Source: Euclidia mi (lineage: Eukaryota > Arthropoda > Insecta > Lepidoptera > Erebidae). Taken from it: a stretch of DNA of 64,000 bases. Below, piece after piece: positions 1-10,095 of this stretch (positions are counted from its first letter, which is position 1; the number at the start of each line of letters is the position of its first letter). The translations under genes and the position numbers were made by a program. The notes below the pieces were generated by a model, which did not search any database, had not been told where the DNA came from, and saw only the letters and a program-made list of their open reading frames with translations. The stretch spans positions 93,550,051 through 93,614,050 of the forward strand of contig OX123182.2 in the NCBI GenBank assembly GCA_944739405.2. Reading direction: 5' to 3'.

Positions 1-108
1 AATAGATTATACAAAATACAGTTGCTTTCTACCTCTTGCCAATAGCACATTTCATGATATAGGTAACTACACAACAATATATAGATGTCGTTAGTGTTAG
101 GTGTCGAA

Positions 109-329
109 GTATAGGTCGGTTCACGAAAGATGACCACTGCGCAGAAATCATTTTTTAGGTCCCCGTGGAGGTGCGGGGTGAGGCGCGGGTGGAAAGCCAA
201 TGGTGTGCCTCCGTTCTTGACGCATTCCCTAAATGCGTCAAGAATGGAGCCACGCCATTGGTGCACGAATGTACATATGTATGCGCGACGGCCGACATTT
301 GTGGTCAACTTTCGTGAACCGACCTATAC
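109..329. mobile_element. MITE-like element with 29-bp terminal inverted repeats
   Basis: The ends 109-137 and 301-329 are inverted repeats with one mismatch in 29 (gtataggtcggttcacgaaa at the left end). A second perfect 13-bp stem with a 5-nt loop sits in the middle (214-244), so the whole 221 bp can fold back. There is no transposase; an open frame crossing it is a by-product. The target duplication is not clear because the ends themselves begin with GTA/TAC, so the superfamily is not assigned. The size and structure are those of a non-autonomous DNA transposon. Confidence 0.65.
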
Positions 330-1992
330 CGTCAGTGACAGTGGAGGTAATCGCCTGCACTTTACTAAGACATCCCTGAGCTCTCACCAATCATCCCGAC
401 CATAAACGATGCAAACCGATCATCATTGTATCCTTAAAGTAAATACTGCACCATTAAGAAATAGGTAACTACTCACTTCGAAGATGCTTCTTTTTAACAT
501 TTGTTAGAAAACCTTAAACCACATTGAGCGTATCTTGGTGAGCTCTACAGCAAGGTGCAAAACACGATGACCTTGTAGGTGCAGCAAAGCAAACTCATCA
601 GGTAAAATGAACATGGGAACAATACGTATAAATAAGTCTAAAGTTTTTTGTATCCGGGCAGATAAGAAGGTAGATTTTTTTTATAAGTATCCGTCTTTGC
701 CTGTTTTCATAAGAGAAAGTTACCCTTGGTCACCTCTTCTTATTTTGTGTTGACGTCCTATATGAATGAAGCTCATCACTGTAACCCAGTTACATCACAA
801 GTATACAGATCTTTCCCAATTATTTGTGTATTTTTTCGTCTTTATTGAGGACGTGGTACATAACGACGACGGGAAGCTGCCTTCAGTTATGCGCATTTAT
901 TGTTAGTTTAGGACGTACGGCGTTACATCAAGATTGACTACACCAGTGTAAGCAGGTCTATGTTTGTATCACAAGGCGATAGAATCATAGTGCAAACGAA
1001 AATTGCATTCATCAAGCAATACATAACTATCTTAAGTTGGTCTCTCTCTGTTTGAAAATTTCCTACAGGCACAAATCAGGTTTTGTTGGTAAAATGTAGA
1101 TGCATATGTATCCATTAGTTCACTACAAACTCGGTTGTATAGTGTTAACAAAATAAATATTTACAGCGAAACTAGAATGCCACGTGATATTGTGCTGTGT
1201 TATGTGTATGCTTGGAAATGTAGTGGACAGTGGAAAAGGAATTCCTTATAAACTACACTGTATTCTTTTGTATGTCGAGTTGTTTGTGACTTTGCTTACG
1301 TACCTTTGATGCAAAAAATAAGCTTAAATTATATTCAGAAGGATTTAAAAAGATAACTTTCCCTAAAACGTCTTGAATAGGCCTCAGGGATGAGCATACT
1401 TTTGAGTGGGCTATATATAAATGAATATATTGTGTTAACTCTTTTACTAAAAGTAAAATCGTACATTAAGTGACACTTATCTTATAGGCTACCTTTTTAT
1501 CAATTTTTGCCAGTGAACTTTTCGAAAAACCTTACTCAAAATTTAATGGCGAATTGTTCTGATCAGAATCTATTTCATATATTATTGGAAATAGAATTGC
1601 GTAGTCTTATTAACAGTGGTATTATAAAGAAACGAAGGAACCATTAAAAAATTTAAACCATGTCTTGAATGCTCTAAAATTACGTGGAAAGTAAATATTT
1701 GTATGTTTCTGATAAGCCATGTCAAATTGAAAAATGTCGAGTCATGTTATCACATAGCAACCGCCGCCGGGCTAATAGTGAACCGCTGGTATAATAATTA
1801 TGAATACAGAGTTGCTGAACACGGTACTTGTTCCATGTAAATTGTTTCCCTTGCTTACGAAGTATGGGACAGTACTTTGTCCTATGTACACGAGTTGCGA
1901 ACCTTTGGGTTATCTATCACTGACGCCCAAACTAGAAATTGCCTAACAAGCTAGATATGAGTTAAATATGTGTGTAAATATATGGGTATATG
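330..1992. other. No recognisable feature
   Basis: AT-rich sequence without a long open frame, tRNA-like head or recognisable transposon terminus. I see nothing that can be supported here. Confidence 0.5.
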
Positions 1993-2766
1993 TTCAAACT
2001 CAAACTCAAAATCATTTATTCATTTAGGTCACAAAGTGACGCTTATGAACGTCAACGATTAAAGTTAATTACTAGATGATTCTACATACAGGCAGCGATA
2101 GCCTAGTGGAGATACCAACAGACTGCCATGCAGAGGGTATCGGGTTCGAATCCGCGTCGCGCACCAATGACTTTTCGGAGTTATGTGCGTATTGAATTGT
2201 TAATTATCGCTTGTCCCGTGCCTCGGAGAGCACGTTAAGCCGCCGGTCCCGGTTGTCATGAAGATCTTTGACAATCGTTACAGGGCGTCAGTACCTTCTA
2301 AATAAACTGACACTAGTCTAAACCATGGAATATCGCTATCCCTTCGGGTTGCGGAGGTCAGACAGGCAGTCACTCCGTGGAAAAGCTAATATTCAGCCAA
2401 ATCCGGTTAGACTAGTAAGCGGACCCCAGATTGAAACTGGGATAACGCTAAGAGGATGATGACTAGATGATTCTACATTTACATTTACTGCCACGTTCGC
2501 AATGCAATAGGTAGAACCACGAGAAAGAACGGGCAATAAAACTCGTGGCCACTCTTTTTAACTGCCAGTATAATTCTTTTACATGTTATATTTGTAAGGA
2601 GCTGCAACTGTTTCACATTGTGAGTTATCTACTATTGCAAAAGTTAATAGTTATTGATATCATACCCAAGCAATAAATTATGTTCATTTAGTAAGCCTCC
2701 CAAAGTGAAGATGGTGAAACAGGAGCATCCACTTACGTCTTTTGATCTAAGCAACTCGCGAACATG
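1993..2766. repeat. Rep-1 repeat, copy 1, left part (split by a SINE and a LINE)
   Basis: The block starts with a short tandem motif (tcaaactcaaactcaaaatc), then 'tttattcatttaggtcacaaa' type sequence, and later 'gcctcc...atggtgaaacaggagcatc'. The same order of motifs recurs at 36682-37465, so this is a dispersed repeat at least 0.6 kb long. It is interrupted at 2088-2461 by a SINE and at 2767-8362 by a LINE; the remainder resumes at 8363. The short tandem motif at the left end resembles the 3' tail of CR1/Daphne-like LINEs read on the minus strand, but no coding remnant supports a class. Confidence 0.6.
2088..2461 (+). mobile_element. tRNA-headed SINE (family SINE-C), complete copy
   Basis: Exact 17-bp target duplications (actagatgattctacat) lie at 2071-2087 and 2462-2478. 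The head (about 2091-2165) resembles a tRNA gene with an A-box-like 'gatagcctagtggagata' and a B box 'ggttcgaatcc', consistent with an internal pol III promoter. The body contains 'cctctaaataaactgac'-type sequence shared with two other copies (around 35.4 kb and 63.8-64.0 kb, both minus), and the tail ends in GAT units. It inserted into the Rep-1 repeat. Confidence 0.85.
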
Positions 2767-2986
2767 GCATTCGTTGTCTATGGTCGACGCGGGAAAGTTT
2801 AACAAAATATAAAATTATTTTATTTTGTTATTTTAAATTCGTGTTGGACATAATAATAATTATTAAACATTGCGGGTTGTATAAATCGTTTGTAATATAC
2901 AAGTGGAGCACGTTTTATTGCGGTTTTGTTGGGTTCTACAAGCCTATTACCGACGCGCGTTCGCGCGTCGTTTGTTTTCGTGCAAA

Positions 2987-4510
2987 ATGGATGAAAATAG
3001 ATTTGATGAAGACTTAACAGATAAAAGCGATTCAGAGATTATTAGTAACTGTGAACGAGTGCTAGAAGTATTAAACAAAAATGAAAAGAACGAAATTGAT
3101 ATGAGGAATTTAGCGGAGAAAAGGAAAGATATTGATCATAGCGAAAATGAAGATAAGGATGAGGAGGGATTTACTACCGTGACGCATAAACGACCAGTGA
3201 AAAAGCGGAGAAACAAGGAAGATGATTTTGAGAATATAGAAGAAACTATTAAAGTATGCTTAACATCCTTGACTATTTTACCTAAACAAATGTCGTTGGC
3301 GAGACTGTTACATGATGAAAAGATTACCAATATTCTTAAATTATATTACAAGAGCCCATACAAAGTATTCGTACATTTTTCTAATATAGAACAAGCAGAA
3401 AAACTATTAAAATGCAAGAAGATTCTAAGTATGAAAATTCGAGCACAAATCGTTAACCAATTGAATTTAACTTATGGCATTATTAAAGGAGTGGATCTCG
3501 AGTTAAGTGAGGAGGAAATATTGGAAGTACTAGAAAGCTCTAGTAAAATCATATCAGTTAAAAGATTAAGACGTTTGAGTCAAGAAAATAAGTGGATAGA
3601 AAGCGAAACCGTTCGCGTTTGTTTTGATAGTGCATCGCTGCCACCTTATTTGTACGCCTATGGATGCAGGTTCAAGGTAGAACGTTACATTTTCCCAGTC
3701 ACACAATGCTCATTATGTTGGAAGTATGGCCACATCAAAAAGTTTTGCCCGATTGGAAAACATTTATGCCCCAAGTGTGGCAAGCAACATGAAAATTGCG
3801 AGACTACCACATTCATTTGCTTAAATTGTAAAGGACCACATATGGCACTGGAGAAGTCGTGCCCATCTTTCATCAAAGAAAAATCCATACGAGATATAAT
3901 GAGTCAAGAAAATGTACCATATAGGAAGGCTTTGGAAATATATATTAGTAAGCAAACTACCTTAAGAACTAAGCAAGACGTCCAGTCGACAGATTCTGCA
4001 ATAGTATATACCTCTGAAAAGGATAAAGCGAGCGGTGAGGTCGTATGTGTATCGTTCGATGAAACTAACTTTGAAAATGAAGATGACGAACTCGTATCCC
4101 GTAAACAAGTCCAACGACAAAGAGCGAAGAAACATAGGATAACACAAGGGTTAACACAACTGTCACAAGTGTCACAATCACAACATTCACACATGTCACA
4201 ACAAACACAACAGAAAAAATGCCGGCAAGTATCTGAAAATGGTATGGAACAAGATATTAGCCAAGAATCATGCCGAGAATCGCAACAAGTAGTAGAAATT
4301 GAAGAAGATAAACGTAGGCAATCAAAATACAAGAAAATATTGTCGAATATCTATAGAAAAATTAAGGAAATAGTTTGGTCACAAAGTAAACTTGAAGAGA
4401 AGTTTGTATCTGCTTTAAAGGTAATTTATGATGAGTGTAAGTCGTTTATAAGTGAGTTTATATCGGAGGGCAGTATTTTACGTTTATTATTTGGTTTCTT
4501 CGATGGCTAG
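2987..4510 (+). CDS. LINE ORF1: zinc-knuckle RNA-binding (gag-like) protein
   Basis: ORF1 proteins of this LINE group bind the element's RNA and form the retrotransposition particle. The first ATG in the frame is at 2987 in a good context (caaaATGg); the frame is open further upstream but without ATG. The protein is 507 residues: an acidic, lysine-rich N-terminus, then a central region of hydrophobic/charged residues, then cysteine clusters around residues 243-290 (CSLCWKYGHIKKFC, CPKCGKQHENC, CLNCKGPH), which are CCHC-type knuckles. The C-terminal part is rich in Q and S (QLSQVSQSQHSHMSQQTQQ) and polar. The stop codon at 4508-4510 overlaps the ORF2 start by 8 nt. No frame damage is visible. 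Confidence 0.85.
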   Translation: MDENRFDEDLTDKSDSEIISNCERVLEVLNKNEKNEIDMRNLAEKRKDIDHSENEDKDEEGFTTVTHKRPVKKRRNKEDDFENIEETIKVCLTSLTILPKQMSLARLLHDEKITNILKLYYKSPYKVFVHFSNIEQAEKLLKCKKILSMKIRAQIVNQLNLTYGIIKGVDLELSEEEILEVLESSSKIISVKRLRRLSQENKWIESETVRVCFDSASLPPYLYAYGCRFKVERYIFPVTQCSLCWKYGHIKKFCPIGKHLCPKCGKQHENCETTTFICLNCKGPHMALEKSCPSFIKEKSIRDIMSQENVPYRKALEIYISKQTTLRTKQDVQSTDSAIVYTSEKDKASGEVVCVSFDETNFENEDDELVSRKQVQRQRAKKHRITQGLTQLSQVSQSQHSHMSQQTQQKKCRQVSENGMEQDISQESCRESQQVVEIEEDKRRQSKYKKILSNIYRKIKEIVWSQSKLEEKFVSALKVIYDECKSFISEFISEGSILRLLFGFFDG

Positions 4511-6659
4511 CTTTGATAATAACCAATTTATCAACATATTTCAATGGAATAGTCAGAGTTTGAAAGATAAATTACATTGTTTTGATACATTACTTATGCA
4601 AGAAAAAGTACATATAGCTATAGTTTGTGAAACTTGGCTTAATGCCAACATTAGGATTAATTTAAGAGATTATAATGTATTTAGAAAGGATAGAGAGGAC
4701 TCTTATGGAGGCGTAGCAATCATTACTCACAAGTCTTTAAAAGCTCAGTTATGTCCTATTAGTTTAAGTAACCCAGGTATTGAAATTGTTTATGTTAAAG
4801 TGCTTAATTGTCAATATCTAGAAAATGTTATATCTATCTATTGTCCATCATCAGTGCGTACTACCTGTGCAGATTGGGACTGTTTATTTTCTTTAATTTC
4901 AAGTAAATCTATAATTGCCGGTGATTATAACGGTCATCACAGTAACTGGTCATATAAGACAAATTCACGGGGTATTCAGTTGATGGACTCTGCTTTAGAA
5001 CATGGTTATGTAACATTAAATAATGGAGCACCAACAAGAATTAAAATGGTTAATGGATTATTACAGAAATCATCTCCTGATATCACCTTTGTATCATCAG
5101 ACATTGCAATAAAATTTGATTGGTTGATAACAAATGAAACTCTAGGCAGTGATCACCTGATTATAAAATTTTCAGTCAATTACCAGTGTAGTTTACATTT
5201 CAGTAAAAAGCGCAATTACAAAAAAGCTGACTGGCGAGGTTATAACACAGAACTTTCTGACAAATTCTTAGGGCTTGATCATTTGACAATGGATGTTCAA
5301 GGTATGTATGATTTTTTGCAGAATCAAATGTTAGACTCCGCTAGTAAACATATTCCTCTAATAAAAATGTGTACCAATCCAACCATAAAGTTTAGACCTA
5401 AGGAATACTGGACTCCATTACTGTCCAAGGTAGTTGCAGAGCGTAGGTTAGCACTTGCAAGATTTAGAAGAAATCCTACACCTGATAACCTTATCAAACT
5501 GGAGCAGAAAGTTAAGGAAGCTAAAACATTAATTTCCAGAGCTAAATCTAATAGTTGGAAAAGATTTTGTAGTAGCTTTGGGGAGGGAGCTTCAGTTTCT
5601 GATATGTGGAGTAGGATGCGGTGGGCTAAGGGATTCTGTCAATCTAAAAGTATTGTCTCTGAACATAAGTTGAAGGATCTTTTGAATTGTCTTACACCAG
5701 ATACAGTTGTAAATAAGATACCAAGTATTCAGTCACACAATGAATTAATTGAAACACCATTTACAATTCAAGAGCTAAGGCACTGTATAAAAAAGAAAGA
5801 TACTGCCCCGGGAAATGACAGTATTACTTATTCTATGGTGTATAATCTTCCAGATAGTGCAAAACAGTACCTTCTTAGGGTGTATAATGATATTTTGAAC
5901 ACAGGTATTATACCAAAACAGTGGAGAAATATTGTAGTTATAGGTATTCCTAAAGTTGGTGCAAGTCAGGATTCTGAAACAAAACTTAGACCCATATCCC
6001 TTATGATATGCCTGTGTAAAATATTTCACAATATGTTGTGCAAAAGGTTGGAATGGTATGTTGAAAAGCAATCTATATTATCATCTCAAACAGTAGGATT
6101 TAGAAAAGGCCATTCTTGCTTGGATTGTGTTACTAAGTTAGTGACTTATACACAGTTAGGTTTTATTGAAAATAACCCTACAATTTGCTGTTTTTTAGAC
6201 ATATCAAATGCATATAATAACGTTTTGATTGAAAATATTGTGCAGGTGCTAGATAATTTAGAAGTTGGTATCAAGATTTGTAGGTATCTTTGGAATTTCT
6301 TGAGTGAAAGGTGTTTGATGGTGAAAGACAACTCTAATGGCCAGGTAGTAGACCTTCGAACGTCATGTAGAGGTCTAGCACAAGGAGATCCAATATCGCC
6401 TTTACTTTTTAATATAGTTACATCCAAAATTTGTAATCAAATTCAAAATGTTATTGTATCACAGTATGCCGATGATTATGTACTTTTTTTTAGACATAGG
6501 GACATTAGTTACTGTGAATTTGAATTGCAATTGGCTCTTAATTGCTTAGTCAAATTATTAAATCCCATGGGTCTTGAGCTTTCACCAAGCAAGTCAAAAG
6601 TATGTGTTTTTAGCAGAGGTAAAAGAAGAGCTCAAGTAAAACTTAAAGTTGACAATTAA
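4503..6659 (+). CDS. LINE ORF2, N-terminal part: endonuclease and reverse transcriptase
   Basis: ORF2 supplies target-site nicking and cDNA synthesis. The ATG at 4503 lies inside the end of ORF1 (atggctag), the arrangement expected for termination-reinitiation. The APE-type endonuclease occupies about residues 8-235: NIFQWNSQSL, CETWL, GDYNGHHSNW and a GSDH motif near the end. The reverse transcriptase follows, with a palm motif FLDISNAYNN, then LAQGDPISPLLFNI, and the catalytic QYADDYVLFF near 6463-6492. An ochre codon at 6657-6659 stops this part just after the palm; the same frame remains open beyond it, so this is one ORF with one nonsense codon. Confidence 0.85.
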   Translation: MASFDNNQFINIFQWNSQSLKDKLHCFDTLLMQEKVHIAIVCETWLNANIRINLRDYNVFRKDREDSYGGVAIITHKSLKAQLCPISLSNPGIEIVYVKVLNCQYLENVISIYCPSSVRTTCADWDCLFSLISSKSIIAGDYNGHHSNWSYKTNSRGIQLMDSALEHGYVTLNNGAPTRIKMVNGLLQKSSPDITFVSSDIAIKFDWLITNETLGSDHLIIKFSVNYQCSLHFSKKRNYKKADWRGYNTELSDKFLGLDHLTMDVQGMYDFLQNQMLDSASKHIPLIKMCTNPTIKFRPKEYWTPLLSKVVAERRLALARFRRNPTPDNLIKLEQKVKEAKTLISRAKSNSWKRFCSSFGEGASVSDMWSRMRWAKGFCQSKSIVSEHKLKDLLNCLTPDTVVNKIPSIQSHNELIETPFTIQELRHCIKKKDTAPGNDSITYSMVYNLPDSAKQYLLRVYNDILNTGIIPKQWRNIVVIGIPKVGASQDSETKLRPISLMICLCKIFHNMLCKRLEWYVEKQSILSSQTVGFRKGHSCLDCVTKLVTYTQLGFIENNPTICCFLDISNAYNNVLIENIVQVLDNLEVGIKICRYLWNFLSERCLMVKDNSNGQVVDLRTSCRGLAQGDPISPLLFNIVTSKICNQIQNVIVSQYADDYVLFFRHRDISYCEFELQLALNCLVKLLNPMGLELSPSKSKVCVFSRGKRRAQVKLKVDN

Positions 6660-8228
6660 ATTATTCCTTCAGTAGACTGTATTAAACACTTAGGCATTTG
6701 GTTAGATCGGTCCTTATTATGGAAAAAACATATAAATGAAATTACAGAAAAAACATCAAAATATTTAAATTTACTCAAAATTCTAGCTGGATCTTCTTGG
6801 GGAGTGCACCCAAAGCATATGAGATCTTTATATTTTGCTTTAATCAGAAGTAGAATTGACTTTGGATGTTTTTTATATCACAGCAGTGCTAAGACTCACT
6901 TATATAAATTAGATAAAATCCAGAATCAAGCCTTGAGAATTGTAGGAGGTTTTGTGAAAAGCTCGCCAATTCATGTTATGGAAAGTGAGCTCTGTATTCC
7001 ACCTTTGTTTATTAGACGTTTATACTTGGCTTATAAATATTGTGTTAAAATCCTGTCTTCGTCAAACAGGGATACAGCTAATTTGTTGGAAGAATTAAAA
7101 AATCCATCACATGGCAGGTACTGGGCCAATAAAAGGAGTCCATTATTGCTAACTGTATATATTGAGTGCCTAGGTTACAATTTACATTCCTCAGTTCCCT
7201 TAGAAATGTTTTCTTTAAATACATGGATTAGCTATATAGATTTGAATAAAGTAATCGAATATAATTTAGAATGTGTAAATGGATCTAAAGCTAGTCAAGA
7301 TTTTGCTTCTTTAAAATACAATGTAATTGAGGAATTGAAGGAAAAGTATTCTGGTTGGTGTTTCATTTACACGGATGGATCAAAATGTGAAGAAGGATGT
7401 GGGGCTGCTTTTTATAATGTGAACAATAATTTGTCAGCCATGTATAAATCAGATTCGCAGGTTTCAATCATGAGTATGGAATTAATTGCAATCTCTAAGG
7501 CTCTTGAATATATTAATCCCAGTATCAGCCAAAATGTAGTTATATGCACTGACAGTAAAAGTGCTTTGTCCCATTTAGCTCGATGTATTTCAGGATACAG
7601 AGGTGCACCAATAGCCTATATAATCATTAAGCAGATTTTCAATTTGGATAAAATTAATTTGAAGTTGCAATGGATTCCATCTCATATTGGAATAAGTGGA
7701 AATGAGGAAGCCGACAGACTTGCAAAGTTGTCAGTGAAGGAAGGTTTATTAACTCATGTCAATAGGTGGTACACAGAAGTTTTAAGTCTTATTAAACATA
7801 ATTGTTTTATTAAATTTAAGGAATACTTTGACCAACGAAGTACTGAGAAAGGGATATGGTACAGGACGATACAAAGTGAACCACCCCACATTCCTTGGTT
7901 TGCCCATGCAGACATTAGTAGATCTAATGTAGTTATGGCTCATAGGTTGCGCTCGGGCCACTTCCCATCTAGGAAGTTTGGGCATCTCATGAAAACATAT
8001 GATTCACCTAATTGTGATGTATGCGGCAAAATTGATGATGTCCAACACTTGCTATTAGAATGTGAAAAGAACCGAAGAGAAAGAGAGTCATTGCTGGTTG
8101 CCTGCAGAATAAATAAATATGATGTAGGAGCTTTTACAAAAATATTAGTAAAGCCTGGCTCTAAAAAAGCTAGACTTTTATATGAAATGGTTGCTGCAGC
8201 TGTGAGTGCCTCAAATACTAATAGGTAA
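6660..8228 (+). pseudogene. LINE ORF2, C-terminal part: RT thumb, RNase H and zinc motif, downstream of a nonsense codon
   Basis: It continues the ORF2 frame directly after the stop at 6657-6659. The first residues (CIKHLGIWLD) are the usual thumb-region motif. RNase H follows with all four acidic positions visible: YTDGSKC, MELIAI, CTDSKSAL and GNEEADRLAK (about 7368-7720). A cysteine/histidine motif (CDVCGKIDDVQHLLLEC) near 8015-8075 is the common C-terminal zinc motif of such LINEs. Translation of the full ORF2 would need readthrough or an undamaged source copy; as it stands this half is unlikely to be made efficiently. Confidence 0.8.
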
Positions 8229-8362
8229 TTTCTTATAATAATTATATCTAGTAGTAAGTACACAGGTAATAATGTTTAGTTTTAAGATTAGGGTATGATG
8301 AGGCTGGCATACCATTGTTTGGTGAAAGCCTCTTTAAAAATAATGAATAAAAAAAAAATAAA

Positions 8363-8560
8363 AACTCGCGAACATGACTGTTCTGATCTATGGTGGAACA
8401 GTATGTTCCGAAAAGTAATGGTATATGAACCTGCAGCAATTTACAATCTATTAGTAAGCAGTTCATGACCACGAGTTACCCTCACCTTACAAATCCGATA
8501 AATTATAATAAAAAGAGTAGAACAAGAATGCAAATGTAGTATAAAAGAGAATACGGTAAT
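8363..8560. repeat. Rep-1 repeat, copy 1, right part
   Basis: Continues Rep-1 after the LINE. It begins with the second target duplication copy and carries 'tgacca...gagttaccctcaccttac' and 'aagaatgcaaatgtag', matching in order the motifs at about 37300-37430 of copy 2. The right edge is approximate. Confidence 0.55.
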
Positions 8561-8622
8561 TAACGACACTATAAAACTGCCTATTGACCTAATAATAAAA
8601 AGAAATTGACCTTATAAAATAA

Positions 8623-9080
8623 TATTTATTTCCAAGCGTACTTGTCGTCAAGATACTCATTTAAACTATAATATGCCTTCAGCAAAAGATTATTTTTAAC
8701 AATTGTCTGAAACGACCTTAAAGGCAAGTCCAAAATATTACTTGGTATCTTATTATACATTCTTATACTAAGCCCAATAAAAGAGCTATCTATGCGTTTT
8801 GTGTAAACGGAAATATGGTACACATAATTTGTGCCTGTTCCTAGTATTGTATTTGTATGTCACTATTCATTTTGTAAGAATTTATATGTAGTCGTACATG
8901 CATAACACTGGCATAAATATATTGTGATGCTACAGTAAGAATACCAATATTTTTAAATTTTTCTTTAAGTGAGACACTTGTCTTTAACTGGTAAATGGCC
9001 CTAACTGCCCGTTTTTGTAATATAAAATATTTTCGATGTCGTTTTGGATTAATTATAGGGAAGAGATAAAGATAAATTAA
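8623..9080 (-). pseudogene. C-terminal fragment of a CR1/Jockey-group LINE ORF2
   Basis: On the minus strand the translation reads through FILQKRAVRAIYQLK and FKNIGILTVASQYIYASV, then, after a frame change, an end segment with SIRMYNKIPSNI and YYSLNEYL. This is the typical post-RT C-terminus of CR1/Daphne/Jockey-type LINEs: a basic AQKR-like motif, ILTV...YIY, and a closing segment with conserved P and Y. The rest of the ORF2 and ORF1 are missing, so it is a 5'-truncated dead copy. A similar C-terminus recurs at 13568-14060. Confidence 0.6.
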
Positions 9081-9085
9081 GTTTT

Positions 9086-9612
9086 GGGGTTCCACACCCA
9101 AAAATTAAATAAAAATGGGACGTTATAGGATCATTTTGCTGTCCGTCTGTCAAAACCTTTTATTTCGGGGACGCGTGAGATAGAAATATAAGCTGAAATA
9201 AAAAATTGAAGCTTCTTGTTCAAGTGAAGAATTTATTAGAAGGCTTGATGTGGATATGTTAAAACATATTTTATTTATTTATGACTAATAAAACCTCGTT
9301 GGCCTTGCGGCATAAATGTGCGCATGGGATTGGGAGGTCTCGGGTTCGATCCCCGGGTCGGGCAAAGTGTGGTTTTTCCGTTAGGAAATTCTCAGTAGCA
9401 GCACGGAGTCTGGTTATGTGCCTGGTACGGCAATAGGCTCGCCCCCTATTAGATGGGCCTTAAAAAATACATGACGAAATGTGGTTGTAATATTACAACT
9501 CTGCCTACCCCTTCGGGGATACAGGCGTGAGGCTATAAATAAAATAAATAAATAATAAAACCTAATAATATTGAAAAATAAAAAAAGACAGTTTCCTACG
9601 GAACCCTTGCTA
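9086..9612. repeat. Dispersed repeat with 'gtccgtctgtc' core, interrupted by a SINE
   Basis: The left part contains 'ttgctgtccgtctgtcaaaa' and begins near a 'ggggttccacaccc' end; the right part ends with 'cctacggaaccc'. The same style of repeat (gggttccgtacc... gtccgtctctctgtctg) starts at 55918. It is a very common insect repeat with GGGTTCC-like ends, of uncertain class. A SINE sits inside at 9297-9552. Confidence 0.4.
9297..9552 (+). mobile_element. tRNA-headed SINE (family SINE-A)
   Basis: Target duplications taataaaacct at 9286-9296 and 9553-9563. The head has an A-box-like 'ttggccttgcggcat' and B box 'gggttcgatccccg'. The body holds 'cagcacggagtctgg' and 'aataggctcgccccctatta'. The 3' end 'cctaccccttcggggataca ggcgtgaggctat' is followed by AAATAAAT units. 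Other copies are at 17172-17440, 17868-17990 and 36092-36353 (all minus). The 3' end matches the 3' end of the RTE LINE at 40685. Confidence 0.85.
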
Positions 9613-9749
9613 GAAAACTTGCCCGGTTAATAAAAATAACGTTATTTGCAATTTTTTAACAATTTCGTTTTTTCTTACCTTCTTTTTTCTTTTTTTTAAT
9701 TTTTGACTAATTCTGACTCTGGAATAATAAATAGCTTGATTCACGGATA

Positions 9750-9782
9750 TTAAAGTGGTTCTCATACGGAGAACCACTTTAA
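9750..9782. other. Perfect 13-bp hairpin
   Basis: The arms ttaaagtggttct (9750-9762) and agaaccactttaa (9770-9782) are perfectly complementary with a 7-nt loop. No gene is adjacent, so it is not interpretable as a terminator. It may be the core of an unrecognised MITE. Confidence 0.5.
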
Positions 9783-9982
9783 CGGTACACGTTTCTCTCA
9801 GCCACCGAAGCTCTCATCTTTTGATTACGATTTCTCTGAAAGCTTACTTCACTAATGGTGATATTCTAGAAGTTGGTTATGTTATGTAGTTAAAGTGCAC
9901 CGCGACGCACAGATAACTACTAGCCTAGGGGTAATCAATTTATTGAAAGAAGAAGAAAACATTTATTAACTATCCATCATCA

Positions 9983-10095
9983 TCTGCCAGCCCTGTATAT
10001 AAATTCTCCAACTACTGGGCACGGGTCTCTTCTCTTTATAAAAGGGCCAAGAGCTTGTTGGCAGATTTCATATGGCTTTCGAGAACATTATAAAG
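9983..10095 (-). repeat. Degraded LINE 3'-end fragment (lepidopteran 'cagcagtgggac' tail type)
   Basis: Read on the plus strand it shows 'catcatcatctgccagccc', 'actgggcacgggtctcttct' and 'gctttcgagaacatta', in the order expected for the reverse complement of the common LINE 3' UTR also seen at 51889-52043 (plus) and about 21269-21440 (minus). There is no coding sequence. Confidence 0.45.

Larger units (their letters stand above)
2767..8362 (+). mobile_element. Full-length non-LTR retrotransposon (LINE) with RNase H, I/LOA-group type
   Basis: The 14-bp target duplication aactcgcgaacatg occurs at 2753-2766 and 8363-8376 and fixes both ends, giving a 5596-bp insertion in Rep-1. The order is 5' UTR (2767-2986), ORF1 with zinc knuckles, ORF2 with endonuclease, reverse transcriptase and RNase H, and a 3' UTR ending in an A-rich tail (about 8342-8362). 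A GC-rich inverted repeat (cgacgcgcgttcgcgcgtcg, 2951-2970) lies in the 5' UTR just before the ORF1 start. Two ORFs plus RNase H fit the I/LOA group of LINEs; exact clade assignment needs a phylogeny. Only one in-frame stop is seen, so it is a fairly recent, probably inactive copy. Confidence 0.9.

Noticed and set aside
130..405. 91-codon frame near the left edge
   Set aside because: It runs across a MITE and its inverted repeats; no protein-like motif.
3904..4332. 142-codon minus-strand frame opposite LINE ORF1
   Set aside because: Antisense shadow of a coding, repetitive Q/S-rich segment.
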